DNA of 5,030 nt from JBQCHF01 sp051953655 (GTDB lineage Bacteria > Actinomycetota > Actinomycetes > Motilibacterales > Motilibacteraceae). Positions within the stretch are counted from its first letter, which is position 1. Every line of letters begins with the position of its first letter. Below the pieces are notes generated by a model. It saw nothing but the letters and a program-made list of their open reading frames with translations. It was not told the DNA's origin and did not search any database. Both the position numbers and the translations under genes were made by a program. Positions 1 to 5,030 of this stretch are shown here, one piece after another. The stretch is from positions 1 to 5,030 of the forward strand of contig JBQCIO010000192.1 in the NCBI GenBank assembly GCA_051953655.1, written 5' to 3'.

Positions 1-1128
1 GTGTACGTCGTGTTCCGGCTGTATCCGCTGTTCGAACAGGCACCGGTGGCGCTCGCCGTCCTGGGTGTGATTGCGACCGTGACGTTGCTGCTGGGCGCGC
101 TGGCGGCCACCGCCCAGGACGACATCAAGCGGGTGCTGGCCTGGTCCACGGTCAGCCAGCTCGCCTACATGTTCGGCGGAGTGGCGGTCGCCGCGCCCAC
201 CGCCGCGCTGTTCCACCTGCTCAGCCACGCCGCGTTCAAGGCGCTGCTGTTCCTCGCCGCCGGCGCGGTGATGCACGAGCTGGGCACCGCTCTCATGCAG
301 GACATGGGCGGGCTGCGCCGGGCGATGCCCGTCACCGCCGCCACCACCGCGATCGGGCTCGGTGCGCTGGCCGGGGTGCCGCCGCTGGCCGGCTTCTGGT
401 CCAAGGACGCGGTGCTCGCCGTGGCCGAGGAGCGCGCCGTGCACGGGGGTCCGGTGCCGCACTGGGTCGGCTGGCTGGTGCTGGTGGCCGGGCTGCTGAC
501 CGTGGGGCTGACCGCCGCCTACGCCACCCGGGTCTGGCTGCGCGCCTTCGCCGGGCAGCGGCGGGGGGCGTCACCCGTGCACGAGGCCCCCGGCTTGATG
601 CGCTGGCCGCTCGTGCTCCTCGCGGTGCCCACCGTGCTGCTCGGGCTGCTGGCCCTGCCCGGCGCGCTGCCCGTCGCCGTCGGCGACCTGGTGCCGCGGC
701 CGGTCCGCTACGCACGGACGGCGTCCGAGGCCGGCGTCGACCTCGCCCCGTCCGTGCCCACCGCCGTCGTCGGCCTGCTGCTCCTGCTCGCCGGCGCCGG
801 CGCCGTCTGGTCGGTGTGGCGGCGCGACCCGGCGGCCGACCCGGCGCTCGCCCTCGGCCGGGTCCGGCCGGTGCTGGCCCGCGCCTTCGGCGTCGACGCC
901 GCCTACGACCGGCTCGTCGTCCGCCCGGTCGACGCCCTCGCCCGGCTCGTGGTCACCGGCGACCGGGACGTCGTCGACGCCTACGTGCGCGGCGCCGGCC
1001 GCGGCGCGGTGCTCCTCGGCGGGCTGCTGCGCGGCGGCCGCTCGGGCAGCGTGCAGCGCTACCTCACCGTGGTGCTCGCCGGCGCCGTGGTGGTCGCCGT
1101 GGCCGGGGTCCTGGTGGGGGTCTCGTGA
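1..1128 (+). CDS. nuoL: NADH-quinone oxidoreductase subunit L, 3' part (C-terminal 375 residues)
   Basis: This is the C-terminal part of the most distal antiporter-like subunit of complex I, which moves protons across the cytoplasmic membrane as quinone is reduced. The first codon, GTG, is an internal valine and not a start. By alignment from memory with E. coli NuoL, about 260 residues are missing upstream, so the full protein would be about 635 residues, normal for the family. In window numbering, the FHLLSHAAFK segment carries H72, H76 and K80, matching E. coli H334, H338 and K342. The GFWSKD segment carries K135 and D136, matching K399 and D400 of the terminal proton channel. Hydrophobic helices follow. 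Residues ~285-350 (FGVDAAYDRLVVRPVDALARL onward) correspond to the region of the long lateral amphipathic helix, and ~354-374 to the last membrane anchor. The TGA stop overlaps the nuoM start (GTGA), which implies coupled translation. Assignment to the related MrpA/MrpD or hydrogenase subunits is less likely given the nuoM and nuoN neighbours. Confidence 0.95.
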   Translation: MYVVFRLYPLFEQAPVALAVLGVIATVTLLLGALAATAQDDIKRVLAWSTVSQLAYMFGGVAVAAPTAALFHLLSHAAFKALLFLAAGAVMHELGTALMQDMGGLRRAMPVTAATTAIGLGALAGVPPLAGFWSKDAVLAVAEERAVHGGPVPHWVGWLVLVAGLLTVGLTAAYATRVWLRAFAGQRRGASPVHEAPGLMRWPLVLLAVPTVLLGLLALPGALPVAVGDLVPRPVRYARTASEAGVDLAPSVPTAVVGLLLLLAGAGAVWSVWRRDPAADPALALGRVRPVLARAFGVDAAYDRLVVRPVDALARLVVTGDRDVVDAYVRGAGRGAVLLGGLLRGGRSGSVQRYLTVVLAGAVVVAVAGVLVGVS

Positions 1129-2690
1129 GCGCGCTGCTGGTGCTGCTGCCCGCCCTGCCGCTGGCCGGGTCGCTCGCGCTGCTGCTCTGCCCGCCGCCGG
1201 TGCGCGACCGCGTGGGACGGGCCGTGCTGCTGGCCGTGGCGGCCTCGGTGCTGGTGCTCTCGATCCCTTCCACCCGCGCGCCCGACGTCGACCTGGTCTG
1301 GATCCGGTCCCTGGGGGTGCACTTCCATCTCGGCATCGACGGCGTGAGCGGTCCGCTCGTCGTGCTCACCGCCGCGCTGGTGCTGCTCTGCGCCGTGCAC
1401 CTGCTCCGGCACGCCCCCGAGCCGGGGCGGGTGGGCGCCCTGGCCGGGCTGCTCCTGCTGCTCGAGACCGGTGTGCTCGGCACCTTCCTCGCCCTGGACC
1501 TGCTCCTGTTCTTCGTCTTCTTCGAGACCGTGCTGATCCCGATGTACTTCGTCATCGCGATCTGGGGCGGGAGCCGCCACAGCTCCGACGGGCCGTCGGA
1601 GGCGGACCCCGTCGCCCGGGCTGCGGCGCTCAAGTTCATCCTCTTCACGCTGCTGGGCAGCGCGGTGATGCTCATCGGGCTGCTGCTGGTGCGCGCGCGC
1701 ACCGGCACGACCGACCTGGTGGCGCTGGCCCACTCCGGCGGGGCCGGCATGAGCCACACCGTGCAGGTGCTCGCGTTCCTGGCCATCGGGCTGGGTCTGG
1801 CGGTCAAGGCCCCGATGTGGCCGCTGCACACCTGGCTGCCCGACGCCCACACCGCGGCCCCCACGGTGGGCTCGGTGCTGCTGGCCGGGGTGCTGCTGAA
1901 GATGGGCACCTACGGCCTGGTCCGCATCGCCCTGCCGGTGCTGCCCGACGGCGCCCGCACGCTGGCGCCCTACCTGGCCGCGCTCGGCGTCGTCGGCATC
2001 GTCTACGGCTCGCTGGCCTGCCTGGCCCAGCGCGACCTCAAGCGGCTGGTCGCCTACTCCAGCGTCGGCCACATGGGCTTCGTGCTGCTGGGCCTGTCCA
2101 CGCTCACCCCGGCCGGCGTGAACGGCGCGCTCTACGCCAACGTCGCCCACGGGCTGATCACCGGCCTGCTGTTCTTCCTGGCCGGCGCGGTGAAGGAGCG
2201 GCACGGCACCACGGACATGCAGGTCCTGGGCGGTGGCCTCTACGCCAGGGCTCCGCGGCTCGGCGGGGTGCTGGCCTTCGCCGCCGTCGCCAGCCTCGGG
2301 CTGCCGGGCCTGGCCGGCTTCTGGGGCGAGATGCTCGCGATGCTCGGCGCGTTCCGGCCCGCCGGCGCGCTGGACCGCCCGCTCTACCTCACCCTGATGG
2401 CGCTGGCCGGGGCCGGAACGGTGCTCACCGCCGCCTACCTGCTCGGCATGGTGCGCACGGTCGACCAGGGGACCAGCGACCCGCGGTGGGAGAGCGCGCC
2501 GGCCGAGGGGACCGAGGCCCACGAGCACGTGCCGGTCCTGGACGCCGCCCGCGACGAGGTCGCCGTCTGGGCGCCGCTCGTGCTGGCCGCGCTGGTGCTC
2601 GGGCTGTGGCCCGGGTTCCTGCTCCGGATCACCGACCCGGCGGTGCGCGCGCTGATCGGCCAGCACCTCGCCCTGTGGGGGGCGCGATGA
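1125..2690 (+). CDS. nuoM: NADH-quinone oxidoreductase subunit M
   Basis: Complete 521-residue antiporter-like proton-pumping subunit of complex I in the cytoplasmic membrane; the family is usually about 490-560 residues. The GTG at 1125 is chosen because it overlaps the nuoL stop, follows a G-rich stretch (GGTGGGGG, 1113-1120) and begins directly with the first membrane helix (SALLVLLPALPLAG). The open frame continues upstream but only as a shadow of nuoL. Residues matching essential E. coli NuoM charges are E134 (FFVFFETVLIPMYF, E144), K228 (AVKAPMWPLHTWLPDAH, K234), K259 (LLKMGTYGL, K265), H316 (SVGHMGF, H322), H342 (AHGLITGLLF, H348) and E402 (GFWGEM, E407). Their offsets are consistent. 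About 14 hydrophobic helices are expected. Two hydrophilic loops stand out: residues 149-165 in a cytoplasmic loop and 469-497, rich in Glu, Asp and His, before the last helix. Its TGA overlaps the nuoN ATG. No frameshift or missing key residue was seen. Confidence 0.97.
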   Translation: MSALLVLLPALPLAGSLALLLCPPPVRDRVGRAVLLAVAASVLVLSIPSTRAPDVDLVWIRSLGVHFHLGIDGVSGPLVVLTAALVLLCAVHLLRHAPEPGRVGALAGLLLLLETGVLGTFLALDLLLFFVFFETVLIPMYFVIAIWGGSRHSSDGPSEADPVARAAALKFILFTLLGSAVMLIGLLLVRARTGTTDLVALAHSGGAGMSHTVQVLAFLAIGLGLAVKAPMWPLHTWLPDAHTAAPTVGSVLLAGVLLKMGTYGLVRIALPVLPDGARTLAPYLAALGVVGIVYGSLACLAQRDLKRLVAYSSVGHMGFVLLGLSTLTPAGVNGALYANVAHGLITGLLFFLAGAVKERHGTTDMQVLGGGLYARAPRLGGVLAFAAVASLGLPGLAGFWGEMLAMLGAFRPAGALDRPLYLTLMALAGAGTVLTAAYLLGMVRTVDQGTSDPRWESAPAEGTEAHEHVPVLDAARDEVAVWAPLVLAALVLGLWPGFLLRITDPAVRALIGQHLALWGAR

Positions 2691-4201
2691 GCGGGCTGCC
2701 GGCCCAGGCGCAGTCGGTCGACTGGGCCGTCGTCGCCCCGGCCGTCGCCACCGCCGCCACCGCCGGCGCGGTGCTGATCGCCGACCTCGTGCTCGGCCCC
2801 GCCCGCCGGGCCGTCCTGGGGTGGATCAGCGCGGCCGGGCTGGTGGTCTCGTTCGCCCTGCTGCTTCCGCTGGTCGGCAGTGCGCGCTCCACGTTCTGCC
2901 TGCCGGGCGGCCCGGCCACCTACCCCTCGTGCAGCTACCGGGTCGACGCCCTCACGGTCGCCTTCCAGCTGCTCACCGTCCTGGCCTCGCTGGTCGTCGT
3001 GCTGCTGTCCGTGGGCGTCCTGCGGGACGAGCGGCTGCCCGCGGGGGAGTACTGGTTCCTGCTGCTGTGCTCGGTCACCGGCGCCCTGGTGCTGGCCGCC
3101 GCGCGCGACCTGCTCACCCTGGTGGTGGCTCTCGAGGTGGTCACCCTGCCGACCTACGCCCTGGTGGGGCTGCGCCGGGACGACCCCCGCTCGAGCGAGG
3201 CGGCGCTGAAGTACTTCCTGGTCTCGGTCGTCTCCAGCGCGCTCATGCTCTACGGCGTCGCGCTGGTCTACGGCACCACCGGGCAGGTCCTGCTCGACCG
3301 GGTCGCCACCGCGCTGTCGGCCCCCGGCCAGCCGTCGGTGGCCCGGGCCGGCGTCGTGCTCACGGTCGCCGGCTTCGCCTTCAAGGTGGCCGCGGTGCCG
3401 TTCCACGTATGGGCGCCGGACACCTATGTCGGCGCCCCGGTGCCGGTGGCCGCCTACCTGTCGGTCGTCTCCAAGGCGGCAGGGTTCGCCGGTCTGCTGC
3501 TGGTGCTGGCCGTCGCGTTCCCGGCCTACTCCGGCACCTGGTCGCCGGTCGTCGCCGTCGTCGCGGCGCTCACCATGACGGTCGGCAACGTCGTGGCGCT
3601 GCGCCAGCGGCACGCGGTTCGCCTGCTGGCCTGGTCGTCGGTGGCGCAGACCGGCTACATGCTCGTGCCGCTCGGCTCGGCCGGGCACGACCTGTCCGCC
3701 GCGGTGCAGGCCACCGTCGCCTACGTCCTCGCCTTCGGGGTGATGGACCTGCTGGCCTTCGGGGTCGTGGTGCTCGTCTCCCGGCACGCGGTCCGTCGTG
3801 GCGGAGCGGGCGGGGAGCTGGCGGACTACCGGGGCCTGTGGCGCACCGAGCCGCTCACCGCGGTAGCCCTCGCCTTCGCCCTGGCGTGCCTGGCCGGGCT
3901 GCCGCCGGGGCTGCTCGGGCTGTGGGCCAAGCTCACGATCCTGCAGGTGCCGGTGGCCGCCGGGCAGGGCTGGCTGGCCGTCGTCGTCGCGGCCAACATC
4001 GTCGTCGGCCTGGCCTACTACCTGCGCTGGGCCGGGCTGCTCGTCGCCCGGCCGGCCCCGGGCACCCGCCCGCCGTCCTACCGGCTGCTGGTGCCCGAGG
4101 GGCTCGCGCTGGGCCTGGCCCTGGGCGCCGCCGTCGCCTTCTCCGTGGTGCCCGGGCCGCTGCTGGAGGCGCTCTCCTCCGGCGCGCCGTTCCTGCACTG
4201 A
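2687..4201 (+). CDS. nuoN: NADH-quinone oxidoreductase subunit N
   Basis: Complete 504-residue third antiporter-like subunit of complex I, which sits in the membrane arm next to NuoK and NuoM; the family is usually about 480-550 residues. The ATG at 2687 overlaps the nuoM stop (ATGA) and has a run of six G at 2677-2682, a usable though imperfect ribosome-binding site. Residues matching E. coli NuoN are E150 (ALEVVTLPTYALVG, E133), E171 and K175 (SSEAALKY, E154 and K158), K233 and H240 (FKVAAVPFHVWAPDTY, K217 and H224), K263 (SVVSKAAGF, K247) and K415 (GLWAKL, in the K395 region). The offset is 17 then 16 residues, and larger by the last site. Position 321 is Gln in WSSVAQTGY, where E. coli has His (SHLGY); I believe a non-His residue here is common in actinobacteria. 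A Cys pair, C71 and C82, lies in the loop after helix 2. It is the last gene of the nuo run, followed by a non-coding gap. Confidence 0.96.
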   Translation: MSGLPAQAQSVDWAVVAPAVATAATAGAVLIADLVLGPARRAVLGWISAAGLVVSFALLLPLVGSARSTFCLPGGPATYPSCSYRVDALTVAFQLLTVLASLVVVLLSVGVLRDERLPAGEYWFLLLCSVTGALVLAAARDLLTLVVALEVVTLPTYALVGLRRDDPRSSEAALKYFLVSVVSSALMLYGVALVYGTTGQVLLDRVATALSAPGQPSVARAGVVLTVAGFAFKVAAVPFHVWAPDTYVGAPVPVAAYLSVVSKAAGFAGLLLVLAVAFPAYSGTWSPVVAVVAALTMTVGNVVALRQRHAVRLLAWSSVAQTGYMLVPLGSAGHDLSAAVQATVAYVLAFGVMDLLAFGVVVLVSRHAVRRGGAGGELADYRGLWRTEPLTAVALAFALACLAGLPPGLLGLWAKLTILQVPVAAGQGWLAVVVAANIVVGLAYYLRWAGLLVARPAPGTRPPSYRLLVPEGLALGLALGAAVAFSVVPGPLLEALSSGAPFLH

Positions 4202-4241
4202 CGGCTTCCCGCGGGGCCGGGGCCAGGTCGTCGGCCGCACG

Positions 4242-4253
4242 CCGGGCGCCCGG
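4242..4253. repeat. 12-base perfect palindrome downstream of nuoN
   Basis: CCGGGCGCCCGG is identical to its own reverse complement and starts 40 bases after the nuoN stop. As RNA it could form only a short stem with almost no loop, and no U-tract follows, so it is a poor intrinsic terminator. In DNA this G+C-rich, such palindromes arise often by chance. It is recorded because it lies in non-coding sequence between two transcription units. Confidence 0.3.
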
Positions 4254-4263
4254 ATCGGGGGAC

Positions 4264-4291
4264 GGGAACGCTGCGGCCGGGCAGCGACGTT
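4264..4291 (+). promoter_or_regulatory. Candidate ECF sigma-factor promoter for htpX
   Basis: The -35-like element GGGAAC (4264-4269) and the -10-like element CGTT (4288-4291) are separated by 18 bases. Counted as GGAAC to GTT, the spacing is 19. This fits the GGAAC/T-N18/19-GTT pattern known for actinobacterial envelope-, heat- and thiol-stress sigma factors such as SigE, SigH and SigR. Transcription would be expected to start about 5-8 bases after the -10, near 4297-4300, which gives a leader of roughly 70 bases before the htpX start at 4368. The position directly before a membrane-stress protease supports function. No housekeeping-type TANNNT element was seen in the gap. The sigma factor is inferred, not identified. 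Confidence 0.55.
4269..4286 (+). repeat. Inverted repeat (6-bp stem, 6-base loop) in the promoter spacer
   Basis: CGCTGC (4269-4274) and GCAGCG (4281-4286) are perfect reverse complements around a GGCCGG centre. Any stem forms 68 bases after the nuoN stop and is followed by ACGTTCTGG, without a U-tract. It could be a weak or U-less terminator for nuoN read-through transcripts, an operator for a dimeric regulator lying between the promoter elements, or chance in G+C-rich DNA. The sequence does not decide among these. Confidence 0.35.
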
Positions 4292-4357
4292 CTGGCTGGT
4301 GAGCGACCCCCTCCCCGCCCGACGGCTCCGCCACCACCCCCGCACCTGCCCCTGCCT

Positions 4358-4362
4358 GGAGG
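4358..4362 (+). promoter_or_regulatory. Ribosome-binding site of htpX
   Basis: GGAGG, a core Shine-Dalgarno match, ends five bases before the GTG at 4368. It is the best ribosome-binding site in the window and favours this start over the in-frame upstream GTG at 4299, which has no comparable site. Confidence 0.85.
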
Positions 4363-4367
4363 ACCCA

Positions 4368-5030
4368 GTGCACCCGCACCGCCAGCACAACGGCTTCAAG
4401 ACGGCCGCCCTGCTGGGACTCCTCTCCGCGATCATCCTGTGGGTCGGCTCCTTCTGGGGCCGCACCGGCCTGCTGCTCGCCCTGGTGATCGCCCTGGTCA
4501 CCAACGGCCTGGCCTACTACAACAGCGCCGGCATCGCCCTGCGCTCGATGCGCGCCCGGCCGGTGAGCGAGGCCGAGCAGCCGGCCATGTACCGGATCGT
4601 CCGCGAGCTCTCGACGTCGGCCCGCCAGCCGATGCCGCGGCTCTACGTCAGCCCGACCATGGCGCCCAACGCGTTCGCCACCGGCCGCAACCCGCGCAAC
4701 GCCGCGGTCTGCTGCACCACCGGCATCCTGCAGATCCTCGACGAGCGCGAGCTGCGCGGTGTCCTGGGCCACGAGCTCTCCCACGTCTACAACCGCGACA
4801 TCCTCATCAGCTCGGTGGCGGCGTCGCTGGCCAGCATGGTGATGTTCCTGGCCAACCTCGCCTGGTTCCTGCCGATGGGCCGCGACGACGAGGAGGGCGG
4901 CGGCGCGCTCGGCGGCCTGCTGCTGCTCCTGCTCGGCCCGCTGGCCGCCTCGCTGGTGCAGCTGGCCGTCAGCCGCAGCCGCGAGTACCAGGCCGATGCC
5001 AGCGGCGCCGCCGTGACCGGCGACCCGCTC
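4368..5030 (+). CDS. htpX: Protease HtpX homolog, 5' part (first 221 residues, continues past the window)
   Basis: Integral-membrane zinc metalloprotease (peptidase family M48B) that cleaves damaged or misassembled membrane proteins, with its active site on the cytoplasmic side. The GTG start is supported by GGAGG five bases upstream and by the short basic N-terminus (HPHRQHNGFK) typical of actinobacterial HtpX. Two hydrophobic segments lie at residues ~12-30 and ~34-51. The soluble linker then holds PRLYVSPTMAPNAFATG (90-106). The zinc-binding HEXXH motif is H135-E-L-S-H139 (4770-4784), with E136 the catalytic glutamate. The third zinc ligand is probably E206 in SREYQADASGA. Further membrane segments are ~145-168 and ~181-201, separated by an acidic, Gly-rich loop (GRDDEEGGG). 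Family proteins are about 280-300 residues, so some 60-80 residues are missing only because the window ends. The candidate stress promoter upstream suggests its own regulated unit, not simple co-transcription with nuo. Confidence 0.95.
   Translation, partial: MHPHRQHNGFKTAALLGLLSAIILWVGSFWGRTGLLLALVIALVTNGLAYYNSAGIALRSMRARPVSEAEQPAMYRIVRELSTSARQPMPRLYVSPTMAPNAFATGRNPRNAAVCCTTGILQILDERELRGVLGHELSHVYNRDILISSVAASLASMVMFLANLAWFLPMGRDDEEGGGALGGLLLLLLGPLAASLVQLAVSRSREYQADASGAAVTGDPL

Larger units (their letters stand above)
4202..4367 (+). other. Intergenic region between nuoN and htpX
   Basis: This 166-base gap is the only non-coding stretch in the window. The first half contains G+C-rich self-complementary stretches, including the 12-base perfect palindrome CCGGGCGCCCGG at 4242-4253 and CCCGCGGG at 4208-4215. 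The middle contains an ECF-type promoter match with an inverted repeat in its spacer. The last part, 4306-4350, is C-rich on this strand and ends in the htpX ribosome-binding site. No T-run follows any hairpin, so a classical intrinsic terminator for the nuo operon is not visible. Termination could be Rho-dependent, or the nuo transcript could read through into htpX. Confidence 0.8.

Noticed and set aside
789..806. GCCGGC-type short repeat inside nuoL
   Set aside because: It encodes an Ala-Gly-rich membrane helix segment (LLAGAGAVW) and is explained by codon bias; no other repeat structure surrounds it.
816..1124. Upstream in-frame extension of nuoM
   Set aside because: The translation is Arg/Pro/Gly-rich noise out of frame with the well-conserved nuoL C-terminus. 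The family N-terminus begins at the GTG at 1125.
1059..2666. Long open frame on the - strand opposite nuoM (535 codons)
   Set aside because: Its translation is low-complexity (rich in Gln, His, Arg, Gly), typical of the antisense of a G+C-rich gene, and nuoM on the + strand is unambiguous.
1817..2686. Upstream in-frame extension of nuoN
   Set aside because: This is a shadow of nuoM in another frame. The ATG at 2687 starts exactly at the nuoM stop, and the conserved NuoN protein begins there.
4202..4300. Intrinsic terminator for the nuo operon
   Set aside because: The short stems present lack a following T-run, so only weak hairpin candidates are listed as repeats and no terminator is called.
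2821..4302. Open frame of 493 codons overlapping nuoN on the + strand
   Set aside because: It is an Arg/Ala/Gly-rich shadow frame without hydrophobic helices or motifs. NuoN in the other frame carries all family residues.
2435..4504. Long open frame on the - strand opposite nuoN and the intergenic gap (689 codons)
   Set aside because: It is compositionally biased, has no recognisable domain, spans three + strand features and is explained by the scarcity of stop codons in G+C-rich DNA.

Overview
The window is very G+C-rich DNA, with G or C at nearly every third codon position, GTG starts and four-base gene overlaps. Together with the protein sequences, this points to a high-G+C actinomycete (Actinomycetota, for example a Streptomyces, Pseudonocardia or Geodermatophilus relative). 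The genus cannot be fixed from this sequence alone. All genes read on the + strand and almost the whole window is coding.

Layout: positions 1-1128 hold the 3' part of nuoL, whose first ~260 codons lie outside the window. Positions 1125-2690 hold complete nuoM and 2687-4201 complete nuoN. These are the three antiporter-like membrane subunits of respiratory complex I (NADH-quinone oxidoreductase, type I). They are joined by GTGA and ATGA stop/start overlaps, so they are almost certainly the translationally coupled end of a nuo operon. Key proton-channel charges known from E. coli are present in all three, so the subunits look functional.

After nuoN there is a 166-base non-coding gap (4202-4367). 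It contains a good match to an ECF (extracytoplasmic stress) sigma-factor promoter, GGGAAC-N18-CGTT, with a perfect 6-bp inverted repeat in its spacer. The gap is followed by htpX (4368 to beyond the window end), a membrane zinc metalloprotease for membrane-protein quality control. A strong GGAGG ribosome-binding site supports its GTG start.

How the genes work together: NuoL, NuoM and NuoN are the proton-pumping membrane arm of complex I. HtpX is probably a separate, stress-inducible transcription unit that degrades damaged membrane proteins. The nuoN-htpX adjacency resembles, from memory, the second NADH-module-lacking nuo cluster of Streptomyces, so the cluster type is worth checking. I saw no mobile element, CRISPR array, RNA gene or clearly new system. 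The most informative signal is the putative stress promoter in front of htpX.
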